Assembly: GCA_902464015.1 (NCBI GenBank) | Contig: CABQHM010000019.1 | Span: forward strand, 1 to 53,257 | Length of the DNA stretch: 53,257 bases | Origin: an uncultured Coriobacteriales bacterium | GTDB lineage: Bacteria; Actinomycetota; Coriobacteriia; Coriobacteriales; UMGS124 | Direction of reading: 5' to 3' | Part shown: positions 7,045 to 15,773 of the stretch, piece after piece | Layout of the letters: every line of letters begins with the position of its first letter | How positions within the stretch are numbered: the first letter of the stretch is position 1 | Notes under the pieces: generated by a model | What the model saw: only the letters and a program-made list of their open reading frames with translations | Databases searched by the model: none | What the model was told of the DNA's origin: nothing | Translations under genes and position numbers: made by a program

Positions 7045-9228
7045 ATGAGTAAGACCGAGATGACCCGTCGCAACTTCGTGGCCGCCGGCAGCGCCATGGC
7101 ACTTGCCCTGGCCGCTTCCACGGCCCTTGCCGAGGAGGCCCCGGCGCCCGTCGAGGGCGAGGGTGCCCCCGAGGGTGGCGAAGGCGGCGGCGAGGGTGGC
7201 CCCGGCGCCGGTGGCCCTGGCCCCATGGGTGCCCCCAAGGACGTCCCCGCAGCCCGCGAGGCAGCTGCCGCCGAGGGACGCACCTTCGGCTACGCAGGCG
7301 CCGGCGACTGGCTGGGCGTGCCCGACGACGTAGAGGTCGCCGAGGAGATCAACGACTTCGACGCCGTCGTCATCGGTGGCGGCCATGCCGGCACGCAGGC
7401 CACGCTTGCCCTTGCCGAGGCTGGCGCAAAGGTCGCCATGTGCGAGAAGAGCACCTACCTCATGTACATCGGCGAGGACGCCGCCGCCTGGAACGCCGAC
7501 TTCGTGAAGAACGCCGGCTTTGCCGAGTACAACCTCGGTGAGGTCATCAACGAGTTCACGACCCGCTCGGGCGGCCGCGTGAGCCAGGAGATCGTCGCCT
7601 CCTACGTCAACAACTCCGGCGAGTGCCTCGACAACATGCTCGCCTGCATGAAGGAGGCCGTCGAGGACTCCGAGCGCCACGACCTGTACAACCAGCTCGT
7701 GAGCGACCTGGCCCTCACCAACAACGAGTATTCCTCCGAGGGCGGCGCTTACGCCCAGGACATCGACGAGTCCTTCTACACCTACGACGTGACCCGCAAC
7801 GGCAAGATCATCGTCCAGGCCATGTTCGACGCCGACAAGGTCAAGGAGCTCACCGCCGACATCGACTGGGCCTCGCTTGCCGTCGACCCCAGCTGCGAGA
7901 CGACCGAGGAGGGCTACCAGGCCGGCTACCAGGCTCTCTATGACGCCTGCGCCTCCTTCTACGACAACAACAACCAGTGCCTCGACCACACCGGTTACCC
8001 CAAGGCCCCCGGCACGAAGACCTGGGCCACCACCATCCAGATGATGGGCCACTTCCACGGCCGCGAGGGCCACGGCGGCGTCGCTGCCTCCTCGATCCTC
8101 GGCAACGTCCAGATGGCATGCCTGGCCAAGGCCTACACCCTGGGCGCTCAGGTGTTCCTGGGCTACAAGGGCTACAAGGTCGTGCAGACTGAGGACGGCA
8201 CCGTGACCGGCGTCATCGTCTACGATGCCGACGCCGACCGTTACGTCAAGTTCAACTGCAAGGCAGTCATCTCCTGCGCCGGCGGCTACATCCAGAACGC
8301 CGACATGTGCTGGGCCCTGCTCAACGAGCTCCAGGAGAAGTACGAGCGCACCGGCGGCCTCAAGGAGGACTTCAACGGCGGCGGCATGGCCTGCGCCGGC
8401 GACGGTTCGGGCGTCAAGATGCTGTGCTGGGCCGGCGGCTTCGTCGATCCCTCCCCGCGCGGCCACATGTCCCTGGGCGGCGGCCCCTCCGGCACCTGGG
8501 GCGCCAACTGCCACCTGTGGCTCGACGAGAACATGCAGCGCTTCTGCAACGAGGGCAACATCACCGCTGCCGGCGACGCCTGCTCGCGCAAGACGGGCGC
8601 CTGCTACGGCATCATCGGCGGCGACTACCTCAAGCACATCGCCAGCTGCGGCCTTGAGCACACCGGCCCCAACTTCGGCCGTCCCGAGTACATCATGGAC
8701 ATGATGTACGACATCGAGACCGGCGAGGTCAACAGCCAGATCAAGATCACCGGCATGACCACCGCCGAGCGCATGGGCGGCGGCATCTACAAGGCCGACA
8801 GCCTTGAGAACCTGGCCGCTGGCCTGGGCATCGAGGACGTCGAGGGCTTCGTGGCCGCAGTCAACCACTACAACGACCTGTGCTACGCCTGCCAGGACGG
8901 CACCTACACCTGCGACCCCGAGTTCGGTAAGAACGCCGAGGCGATGATCCCGATCGAGGGCCCGCTCTACTACGGCTTCTCCGGCTCCTGCGGCCGCACC
9001 GGCTCGAGCCCCTCGATGGTCACCATGTCGGGCGTCATGGCCGACAAGAACCTCAACGTCGAGGACCTCGACGGCAACCCCATCCCCGGCCTGTATTGCG
9101 CAGGCGCCGACCTGGGCGGCCGTTACGGCACCGGCTACTCCACGCCTGCCGCCGGCAACTCCATCGGCATGGCCCTCACCAACGGCCGCGTCGCCGGCAA
9201 GAGCGCCGCTGCCTACCTGGGACTCTAG
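7045..9228 (+). CDS. Tat-exported FAD-dependent oxidoreductase, fumarate-reductase flavoprotein-like
   Basis: A 727-residue protein with a Tat signal (TRRNFVAAG, residues 7-15, then a hydrophobic stretch to ALA), a Gly/Glu/Pro-rich linker (about 30-70) and a large FAD_binding_2 domain with the dinucleotide fold VIGGGHAGTQATLALAEAG (from residue 109) and the C-terminal FAD segment TGYSTPAAGNSIG. It belongs to the broad urocanate/fumarate reductase flavoprotein superfamily. It has neither an FMN-binding nor a haem domain, so its electron donor must be a separate protein. The substrate cannot be read from the sequence. The ATG at 7045 has GGAG 6 bases upstream. Codon use is strongly biased toward GC-ending codons, which suggests high expression. 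Confidence 0.88.
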   Translation: MSKTEMTRRNFVAAGSAMALALAASTALAEEAPAPVEGEGAPEGGEGGGEGGPGAGGPGPMGAPKDVPAAREAAAAEGRTFGYAGAGDWLGVPDDVEVAEEINDFDAVVIGGGHAGTQATLALAEAGAKVAMCEKSTYLMYIGEDAAAWNADFVKNAGFAEYNLGEVINEFTTRSGGRVSQEIVASYVNNSGECLDNMLACMKEAVEDSERHDLYNQLVSDLALTNNEYSSEGGAYAQDIDESFYTYDVTRNGKIIVQAMFDADKVKELTADIDWASLAVDPSCETTEEGYQAGYQALYDACASFYDNNNQCLDHTGYPKAPGTKTWATTIQMMGHFHGREGHGGVAASSILGNVQMACLAKAYTLGAQVFLGYKGYKVVQTEDGTVTGVIVYDADADRYVKFNCKAVISCAGGYIQNADMCWALLNELQEKYERTGGLKEDFNGGGMACAGDGSGVKMLCWAGGFVDPSPRGHMSLGGGPSGTWGANCHLWLDENMQRFCNEGNITAAGDACSRKTGACYGIIGGDYLKHIASCGLEHTGPNFGRPEYIMDMMYDIETGEVNSQIKITGMTTAERMGGGIYKADSLENLAAGLGIEDVEGFVAAVNHYNDLCYACQDGTYTCDPEFGKNAEAMIPIEGPLYYGFSGSCGRTGSSPSMVTMSGVMADKNLNVEDLDGNPIPGLYCAGADLGGRYGTGYSTPAAGNSIGMALTNGRVAGKSAAAYLGL

Positions 9229-9244
9229 GTTCGAAACGTTAGAC

Positions 9245-9321
9245 ATGCTTCCTCCCCCGAGGTAGCATGAGCGCAGCTGAAGCGGGGGTGCCCCAATCAC
9301 ATCCGGGGTGCCCCCGCTTTG
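9245..9321 (+). terminator. Double hairpin terminator after the flavoprotein gene
   Basis: Two hairpins lie just past the stop: ATGCT-t-CCTC (9245-9254) / GAGG-t-AGCAT (9259-9268), and AGCGGGGG...CCCC (9281-9294) / GGGG...CCCCCGCT (9305-9318), followed by a short TTT. The rest of the 306-base gap up to 9534 (including any promoter for the next gene) shows nothing else recognisable. Confidence 0.6.
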
Positions 9322-9534
9322 TCAGCGGTGCCATAGTGCAACAAACTCCGGCATGTTTGCGCCTTGTTGGAACAGCAAGACGCACGGCTCAAGGTCTCAC
9401 CTCATCTACCCGCGGTAACGTCATCGCACTCGCTGCGGGTAGTCGCCTTGCCGACATTAAGACGCAAACATGCCCGAATTTAGACCAAGAAGATGCCCTG
9501 CAAGGCTCAACGAGTCGTCGTGGAAGGACTGACA

Positions 9535-10869
9535 ATGCGAGGTTTCCTTTACCTGTCTGGCTACAACGCCATCTGCGAGACGCTGCACATGGACGCCGCA
9601 CCCGGCAGGCGCTCCATCGGCAACGCCGAGGCCTGCGGCAACTCGCTGGCCAAGGCGTCGCGCAACGCTCACGCCGACGTGGACCAGTTCCTGCTTGCCG
9701 CCCGCCAGTACCTCTCCACCGCAGGCGCCAAAACCTGCAAGGTCACCTGTCACGACGGCAGTTATCAGGAGTACGACCTGGGCTTTCGCGTCAAGCGTCA
9801 TGAGAACTTCCTCTATGTGACCGAAGCGCGGCAGGAGACGCGCCTGGCTCCGGGCATGCGCATCGTCGCCGTGGGCATGAACAGGATCGACTTCCTGCTC
9901 AAGGACATGGGGGCCGACGTCGTCTGGGGTCGAGGCACGGACCGCGAGGACTGGGACTTGGCCATGCGCATGTTCGACGACATCGACGTCTTCCCCGGCG
10001 ACGGCCACGTCATGCGCCTCGACCTGCGTCGCTACCCCGTGGAGACACCCGATCCCAAGTTCACGACCCGCGTGCAGGACGGCGCCGTCGTCATGCGAAT
10101 CGACGACCTCTCTCAAGCCGACAAGGTTGCCCAGGCCGTTTCTGAGGCTACGGCAGCCCTCGCTGAGCAAGGTGCGGGCAAGCTTGTGCTCGACCTGCGC
10201 CACTGCGCCGGCACCGCAGATCCCGCCTCTTACCTGGCGCTTCTTCCCCTGCTTGTGGACGCCGAGATTGACGCGAAGCAGGTCGTGGACGACGTCGAGC
10301 TCTTCACCGTCTACTCCAAGAACAACGCCGCCGCACTCATCGCCGACATCGACCGCGCGCGCCCCGCGCTCGACGAGGCCGGCCTCAGCATGGCCGACGA
10401 GCTGTGCGCTGACATTCAGGCAAAGGCCGACGAGGTGCTCGCACGCAAGCGCACCACCCACGTCATGGCAGAGCGCCTGCGCATGGCCGAGCTGCCCGAG
10501 GTTCTCCCCTCCCCCTTCACCGACGAGCGCGTGGCGCCCGACGCAAACGCACCGCGCCTTGCCTGCATCCTGCTCGATTCCGACACAGGGGAAGGGGCGG
10601 AGCGCCTGGCTCAGGCCGTCATGGGGATGGAGCGCGTGCGCCTGGTGGGCCGTGCCACCAAAGGCTGGGTGGACTACGCCAACTACCTCACCAGTGAGCT
10701 TGAAGGCATCGACTGCACGTTTACCTACCCCATCAGCCGCACGAAGGCAAACCACGACGGCGAGGGGTTCGAGCGCACGGGGCTGCCACTCGACGTGCAT
10801 GTGCCCTTCACGCCTGAGGAATGCGCACGCGACACGATTCTCGAGGCGGCGCTCGCACTCGAAGCGTAG
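9535..10869 (+). CDS. S41-peptidase-like (tail-specific protease fold) protein, probably non-catalytic
   Basis: A 444-residue protein without a signal peptide. Its C-terminal half resembles the peptidase S41 core: KLVLDLRHCAG, then a segment LLDSDTGEGAERLAQAV, then VGRATKGWVDYANY. In active S41 enzymes the second segment carries the Ser nucleophile ((T/S)-x-S-A-x-E); here that position reads Glu (TGEGAE), so proteolysis is unlikely. The ATG at 9535 has GGAAGGA 6 bases upstream; the longer in-frame start at 9493 lacks one. A related gene follows 131 bases downstream. The function is unknown; a binding or scaffold role is inferred. Confidence 0.6.
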   Translation: MRGFLYLSGYNAICETLHMDAAPGRRSIGNAEACGNSLAKASRNAHADVDQFLLAARQYLSTAGAKTCKVTCHDGSYQEYDLGFRVKRHENFLYVTEARQETRLAPGMRIVAVGMNRIDFLLKDMGADVVWGRGTDREDWDLAMRMFDDIDVFPGDGHVMRLDLRRYPVETPDPKFTTRVQDGAVVMRIDDLSQADKVAQAVSEATAALAEQGAGKLVLDLRHCAGTADPASYLALLPLLVDAEIDAKQVVDDVELFTVYSKNNAAALIADIDRARPALDEAGLSMADELCADIQAKADEVLARKRTTHVMAERLRMAELPEVLPSPFTDERVAPDANAPRLACILLDSDTGEGAERLAQAVMGMERVRLVGRATKGWVDYANYLTSELEGIDCTFTYPISRTKANHDGEGFERTGLPLDVHVPFTPEECARDTILEAALALEA

Positions 10870-11000
10870 GGACCGATACCAACGAGCCGCACGACACGTG
10901 GTAAAGCGGTGCGAGCTTGGCGCGGGCATACCCACAGACGAGGCGTTTGGGTAGGATAGCAGGCGAAAAAACGTGCATCTTCCCAGTGAAAGGCCGCACC

Positions 11001-11975
11001 ATGACGCCCGAGCCCCGCACCATCGCCTCGCAGATCCTCATCGCCCTCGATCACGACTATGCCGGCATGCCCGAATGCGACGACCATGCGAGCAAAGCAT
11101 GGCACAAGCTCTTCAGGAAGGCCGATGAGCTGGGGCTTCTCGACGACGACCTGCTTGAGGCCATGATGCAGGAGCGCCTTGCGCACCTGGGCGACCCCAA
11201 CCTGCGCCTCATGCGCCTGGGCGCCAACGCCGACTCCGCGTTCGAGTCCGCCCCCTGCGCATTCGAGATGCAGGGCAGGGCAGCCGTCCTCACTGTGGGC
11301 AACCTCGACTCCACCGAGGCCGCAGACCTGCTAACCGAGCATGCCGGCCAGGCGCGTACAGCAAAGACGCTCGTCCTCGACGTGCGCGCCTGCACGGGCG
11401 GTATCGAGCAGGCAGCCTATCCCCTGCTCAATTGGCTGTTCGACGGACCGACAACGCTGAAGGCGCTCATCGGCACCCAGCAGGTGCTCACCAACTATTC
11501 CACCGGTGCATGCAAGGCCCGCATCCAGCAGTTCACCCAGCTCAAGACCCTGCTTGAGGCCCAGGGCGCCGGCGACACCACCGCTTGGCTCGATCAGGGT
11601 CTCCAGGCCGCGCAAGAAAGCATGGGCAAGGGCTTTGTAGAGGAGTCGCTTGCCCCCGCGCAGCTCGACATCGCGGCTGCCCCGGCTGGCCAGCGCGTCT
11701 TCCTGCTCACGAGCGAGCGTACCGCCGACGCCGCCGAGTGGCTCGCAGGCGTCGCCAAGAAGTCTCCGCGCGCAACGCAGGTGGGCCAGGCCACGCGCGG
11801 CACGCTCGACTACTCCAACCCCGTCACGCTCACCTTCGGCGACCGTTTCGTCTTCACCTACCCCATGACCAAGACCGCCGAGGCAGCTCAAGGCCGCGGC
11901 ATCCGCGGCACAGGCATCACGCCCGACATCGCCTGCCAAGCAGAAGAGGCACTCGCCAAGGCGCTCGAGGGCTAA
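11001..11975 (+). CDS. S41-peptidase-like protein, second paralogue, probably non-catalytic
   Basis: A 324-residue cytoplasmic protein related to the upstream gene. The C-terminal part holds TLVLDVRACTGG, VFLLTSERTADAAEWLAGVA and VGQATRGTLDYSNPV, the order expected for the S41 core, and ends in a repeat of the GIRGTGITPDI pattern typical of S41 proteins. Asp replaces the catalytic Ser in TADAAEW (usually T-x-S-A-A-E). The N-terminal helical region (about 1-80) resembles the cap found in cytoplasmic S41 family members. The ATG at 11001 has GAAAGG 7 bases upstream. The substrate and role are unknown. Confidence 0.65.
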   Translation: MTPEPRTIASQILIALDHDYAGMPECDDHASKAWHKLFRKADELGLLDDDLLEAMMQERLAHLGDPNLRLMRLGANADSAFESAPCAFEMQGRAAVLTVGNLDSTEAADLLTEHAGQARTAKTLVLDVRACTGGIEQAAYPLLNWLFDGPTTLKALIGTQQVLTNYSTGACKARIQQFTQLKTLLEAQGAGDTTAWLDQGLQAAQESMGKGFVEESLAPAQLDIAAAPAGQRVFLLTSERTADAAEWLAGVAKKSPRATQVGQATRGTLDYSNPVTLTFGDRFVFTYPMTKTAEAAQGRGIRGTGITPDIACQAEEALAKALEG

Positions 11976-12007
11976 GGGTCGGCCCGACCACATAAGGACG
12001 CCGCTAA

Positions 12008-12053
12008 GGCGCATGGTCTGCACGCAGACCCGCCTGAGCACAGAACATGCGCC
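12008..12053. repeat. Nested hairpin with CTGAGCAC, possible distant relative of the ilv repeats
   Basis: Outer stem GGCGCAT(G) (12008-12015) / (C)ATGCGCC (12046-12053) encloses an inner hairpin GGTCTG-cacg-CAGACC (12015-12030) and, between inner stem and outer 3' arm, CTGAGCAC (12034-12041). The same order of outer arm, inner hairpin, CTGAGCAC and outer arm occurs in the three repeats at 46943-47338. It lies 33 bases past the S41-like gene. Confidence 0.45.
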
Positions 12054-12194
12054 GGTGCAAGCACTTCTCAACCCATTGCAGCTCAGGGCAGGCTCTAAGG
12101 GGCCCACCTTTATTCATTTCTCGACGAAGAGGTGTTTGTTTGGCAGCCCCTTGGGCGAACCCCCGCAAGTACATAAAGAAAAACAGGGCATTGC

Positions 12195-12234
12195 AAAGGA
12201 GCCGCACCCCGGGGTTGGGATGCGGCTCCTTGCC
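12195..12234. terminator. Bidirectional terminator between convergent genes
   Basis: AAGGAGCCGCA / TGCGGCTCCTT, an 11-bp perfect stem around an accccggggttggga interior, between the S41-like gene (+) and the LuxR-type gene (-). A-rich sequence on the left gives a T-rich tail for the leftward transcript. The rest of 11976-12271 shows no gene. Confidence 0.65.
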
Positions 12235-12271
12235 GTTGGTGGCCATATGTCGATACAGACACCCTGGTTGA

Positions 12272-13813
12272 CTACGCGCGCTTGTCCACCATGTCGATGA
12301 GCTGCTGCTTGGAGTGGATATGCAGCTTGGCGTAGATGTTCTTCACGTGCACGCGCACGGTGTTCTCGGAGATGATGAGCTTCTCGGCGATGGACATGCG
12401 CGTGTTGCCGCGGGCAAGCAGGTCGAGTACCTCGCCCTCGCGCTCCGACAAGGCGTACTTCTTCGCGATCACCGCGCATGCCTGGGCGATGGGGTCGACA
12501 GGAGCGACCGTCGGCGTCCCAGCGGGTGCCGTCTGAGCCGCGTCTGCCTGCCCGGCAGCACCAATCGCAGCATACGATACGAGGACATCGGGGGCCGTGT
12601 CACTGCGCTGAGACGACCCCTCGAACCCTCCACCCTGCAGCTCAACTGGCACGAAAGGCTGGGCGGCGCCGTTCACGGGCGAGGGGTATTGCGCCGCCGC
12701 AAGCACGCTCGAAGCCACGACTGCCAGAATCGTCATCGTCACCGTGATGGCCTGCACCGCAGCAAAGTCATCTCCGAACACAAGGCCCGTCACCTGACCG
12801 GCAAGCGTGCCGCAGGCATAGCCGAAACTCACCACACCCCATCCGACGGGGAACACAAACGACAGGCTCGCCACACCGCTCTGGGCCACGTCGATGAGGA
12901 CAAGCAGCACGAACACCTGCACGATGTCCCAGAACGCCTCGGTGAGCTTGGGCAGCAGGCCCCCGGCGCTACCGCCCAAGAGGATATGCAGCAAAAACAG
13001 GATGGCAAGCACCGGCGTGAGCACACGGCCGATGGTAGAGAGGCGCACGCCCGACTTGCAGGGCAGCAACACCACAAGCAAGATGGCCGATATCGCAAGC
13101 AAGCACCCGTCAACGCCTGTATTGAAGTCGAGCATCACCGAGATTTGGGCAACAGCGGCGGTGTTGCCCGCCGTAACGCCAAAGATGAATGCGTAGACCA
13201 CAAGCGCCCCGAGCAGCAACTTGAAGTGGCTTGAGCTCGTCGGCCGCATGATGAGGGGCTTAATCTCGCGATGGGCGTTGCGCGCCTCGTGCACCACAAG
13301 TACGACGAGGACAACGAGCGCAAGAACCGTGATGGGCAAGGGACCCACATACCCGCCGACAGCCGTGCTGGCAAGCCCCAGGAGCGACTTGATGAGCAAG
13401 GCCACGACCACGGTCACAATGCGCGTGGCGACATCGACCACAGCCAGCATCTCGACCCACGAGAAGAGGCCGAGCGCCGCGGCCACGCCGATGATGAGAG
13501 CGGCCACATAGGCAAGCACCATGCCGCCGAAGTCTTTGGCCACAAGATAGGCGCACAAGGTAGCTGCGACGATGAGCACCGCCGGCATCGACACGAGCAC
13601 GCGCGAGGAAAACGTCGCCTGGTTGCTTCGAAACGCGACGAGCGCCAAGACCAGCACGAGGCAGCATGCAAACGACATGCACACGAGCGGCGAGAACACC
13701 AGTCCCGCCGACATCGGATACAGGAAGTTGATGACGTTTTGCTTCCAGGCCAAAAAGAAGCCAAACCCCACCGCGACAAGGATGTCCATCTTCCCCGTCA
13801 GTTTCTCGACCAT
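12272..13813 (-). CDS. Membrane-bound LuxR-type transcriptional regulator
   Basis: A 513-residue protein with an N-terminal integral membrane domain of about 12 hydrophobic segments (roughly residues 8-395), a flexible Ala/Gln/Pro-rich linker, and a C-terminal LuxR/GerE helix-turn-helix (LSEREGEVLDLLARG, then ENTVRVHVKNIYAKL). This architecture is characteristic of Coriobacteriia, where such proteins are thought to sense small molecules at the membrane and control adjacent catabolic or reductase genes. The ATG at 13813 is preceded by a G-rich GGGGGGGA Shine-Dalgarno; a start at 13831 is possible. It is divergent from thrC and convergent with the S41-like pair, so its target is not obvious. 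Confidence 0.88.
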   Translation of the reverse strand: MVEKLTGKMDILVAVGFGFFLAWKQNVINFLYPMSAGLVFSPLVCMSFACCLVLVLALVAFRSNQATFSSRVLVSMPAVLIVAATLCAYLVAKDFGGMVLAYVAALIIGVAAALGLFSWVEMLAVVDVATRIVTVVVALLIKSLLGLASTAVGGYVGPLPITVLALVVLVVLVVHEARNAHREIKPLIMRPTSSSHFKLLLGALVVYAFIFGVTAGNTAAVAQISVMLDFNTGVDGCLLAISAILLVVLLPCKSGVRLSTIGRVLTPVLAILFLLHILLGGSAGGLLPKLTEAFWDIVQVFVLLVLIDVAQSGVASLSFVFPVGWGVVSFGYACGTLAGQVTGLVFGDDFAAVQAITVTMTILAVVASSVLAAAQYPSPVNGAAQPFVPVELQGGGFEGSSQRSDTAPDVLVSYAAIGAAGQADAAQTAPAGTPTVAPVDPIAQACAVIAKKYALSEREGEVLDLLARGNTRMSIAEKLIISENTVRVHVKNIYAKLHIHSKQQLIDMVDKRA

Positions 13814-14018
13814 TCGCGTCCCCCCCCGCATCAGCCGAACACCGAGCAATGAATTGGAAATTGTACCGCCGCCGCTTCTTCATATGAGTGGCGTTTTATT
13901 CACGAGTCGGCATACATTCTATACCGTTTGCCGCCCGAGCCGCCTTGGGCTTTCCGCACGCGCTACGATATACAGATTAGGCTCTCCCAACACGCCAATC
14001 GACCCCGAAAGGCCAACC

Positions 14019-15557
14019 ATGAACCGCTATATCGACACCCGTGGAAACGTGAGCGACGCGCTTTCATTTTGCGAGGCTATCGTCGAAGGCATTGCCCCCG
14101 GTGGCGGCCTTTTCGTGCCCCAGCAGATTCCCTCGATGAGCGTCGAAGAGATTTGCGCGCTCGCCGAGCTCCCCTATGCCCAGCGCGCCGCACGCGTGTA
14201 CCGCGCGTTTGAGGTCGACGTCGCCGACGACGCAATCGACTCCCTCATGGCCGGCGCCTACGGCCCCCAGTTTGACGACGAGCGCATCGCCCCCGTGGTT
14301 GACCTGGGCGACGGCATCCATGTGCTCGAGCTGTTCCATGGACCCACCTCGGCCTTCAAGGACATGGCCCTGCAGTGCCTGCCCCGCTTCTTCGAGCATG
14401 CAACGGGCAAGCTGCGCGAAGAGGGCAGGCTCGACCACGACCACCTCATCCTCGTGGCCACCTCCGGCGACACGGGCAAGGCGGCGCTTGAGGGCTTCGC
14501 CGGCCGCAAGCATGTGGGCATCTGCGTCTTCTATCCCGACGGCGGCGTGTCCGACATCCAGCTGCGCCAGATGACCACCCAGCAGGGTGACAACGTCAAC
14601 GTCTTCGCGGCCCGCGGCGACTTCGACGACTGTCAGACCTCCGTCAAACAGGCCTTTGGCGACACGGCGTTCTGCGACAAGCTCATGGCCGAGCACAACC
14701 TGGCCCTTTCCAGCGCGAACTCCATCAACTGGGGTCGTCTCATGCCTCAGATTGTGTACTACATGAGCGCCTACGCCGACATGGTCGCAGCGGGCTCTGT
14801 GCGCGCCGGCGAAGAGATCGACGTCTGCGTGCCCACCGGCAACTTCGGCAACATCCTGGCTGCGTATTATGCCAAGCGCATCGGCACCCCCATCGCGCGT
14901 CTCGTGTGCGCAAGCAACGAGAACAACGTGCTCACCGACTTCATTACGACGGGTGTCTACGACATTCGTTCGCGCAAGCTCTCGCTTACCCCTTCCCCCA
15001 GCATGGACATCCTCGTGTCGTCCAACCTGGAACGCCAGCTCTTCGAGCTGTGCGGCCGCGACGCCGAGCGTGTCCGTGGCTGGATGGCCGATCTCTCCCG
15101 CGACAAGCGCTTCGAGGTCGACGCTGACACGCGCGCGCGCATGCAGGAGCTTTACGCCGCCGGCTGCGTCGATAATGACGCCTGCCTGCGCGAGATCGGC
15201 GAGGTCTTTGCCGAGAAGCACTACCTGCTCGACCCCCACACTGCCGTCGCCCTGAAGGTGGCCAAGGAGCATCGCAGCGAGCGCCCCATGCTCGTTGCCT
15301 CCACCGCCCACTGGGCAAAGTTCGGCCCCAACGTGTGGCGCGGTCTCAACGGCCTTGGCGCCCATGACGAGCTTCCCGCCGAGATTGCGTCGCTTTCCGG
15401 CATCGCCCTCAACCGTGCCATCGCCGAAGCCACGGACACCCGCGTTCCCGCTGGTCTCGAGGCTCTGGAGACCCTTCCCCGTAGGTTCGACACCGTGGTC
15501 GAGGCTTCTAAAGCCGGTGTTGAGGACAGCGTGCTTGGGTGGCTTGAGAAGCGCTAG
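14019..15557 (+). CDS. thrC: Threonine synthase
   Basis: Converts O-phospho-L-homoserine to threonine and phosphate, using pyridoxal phosphate. The 512-residue length fits the long (ThrC class II) form. The N-terminal YIDTRGN is the family's signature start. The PLP lysine is Lys114 in HGPTSAFKDMALQ, and ATSGDTGKAALEG forms the phosphate loop. The ATG at 14019 has GAAAGG 6 bases upstream; the in-frame stretch upstream crosses the divergent promoter region and is not coding. It stands alone, away from hom or thrB in this window. Confidence 0.97.
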   Translation: MNRYIDTRGNVSDALSFCEAIVEGIAPGGGLFVPQQIPSMSVEEICALAELPYAQRAARVYRAFEVDVADDAIDSLMAGAYGPQFDDERIAPVVDLGDGIHVLELFHGPTSAFKDMALQCLPRFFEHATGKLREEGRLDHDHLILVATSGDTGKAALEGFAGRKHVGICVFYPDGGVSDIQLRQMTTQQGDNVNVFAARGDFDDCQTSVKQAFGDTAFCDKLMAEHNLALSSANSINWGRLMPQIVYYMSAYADMVAAGSVRAGEEIDVCVPTGNFGNILAAYYAKRIGTPIARLVCASNENNVLTDFITTGVYDIRSRKLSLTPSPSMDILVSSNLERQLFELCGRDAERVRGWMADLSRDKRFEVDADTRARMQELYAAGCVDNDACLREIGEVFAEKHYLLDPHTAVALKVAKEHRSERPMLVASTAHWAKFGPNVWRGLNGLGAHDELPAEIASLSGIALNRAIAEATDTRVPAGLEALETLPRRFDTVVEASKAGVEDSVLGWLEKR

Positions 15558-15602
15558 GGTTCAGCAGGGTCGCCAACGGTCCTTCCGTACTATGTTTTGC
15601 TA

Positions 15603-15740
15603 GGAAAACGGTGATTGAGTTCAATCGGCCTCATCAAACACGTTTTCTGCTTGCGATGCTGCAGTGGTGAAGGCCACGCAGCCTACTTGTTCATCGGTTT
15701 TCTAGGTCCCATGCCGGGCGCGACATGTTTCGCGCCCGGT
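15603..15740 (+). ncRNA. Possible structured leader or small RNA between thrC and pepT
   Basis: Bases after thrC hold an imperfect long hairpin (GAAAACG-g-TGATTGAG ... CTCATCA-aaca-CGTTTTC) and a second short stem (GTGG...CCAC). The stretch ends at the strong terminator at 15714-15739. A TACTAT near 15589 could be a -10 box. No known riboswitch class was recognised. It may be a leader of pepT, an independent small RNA or merely the thrC 3' end. Confidence 0.25.
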
Positions 15741-15746
15741 TTCTTT
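15714..15746 (+). terminator. Rho-independent terminator upstream of pepT
   Basis: Perfect 9-bp stem CCGGGCGCG (15714-15722) / CGCGCCCGG (15731-15739) followed by TTTCTTTT. It ends the thrC transcript or attenuates read-through into pepT, whose start is only 35 bases further on. Confidence 0.8.
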
Positions 15747-15764
15747 TAAAAGTTCTTTTAAAAG
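15741..15764 (+). repeat. Tandem perfect 12-mer direct repeat at the pepT ribosome-binding site
   Basis: TTCTTTTAAAAG occurs twice back to back (15741-15752 and 15753-15764). The second copy runs into the AAAAGGAG ribosome-binding site. TTTTAAAA is self-complementary, so each unit could form a weak hairpin. Confidence 0.5.
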
Positions 15765-15773
15765 GAGCTGTGT

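Noticed and set aside
6853..9300. Very long open frame opposite the flavoprotein gene
   Set aside because: It is a GC-skew shadow of the real gene: low-complexity Ala/Val/Gly/His-rich translation, no Shine-Dalgarno and no family resemblance. Its opposite frame has clear Tat and FAD motifs.
13572..14018. N-terminal extension of thrC
   Set aside because: The frame is open upstream but overlaps the start of the divergent LuxR gene; the family start motif and Shine-Dalgarno place the start at 14019.
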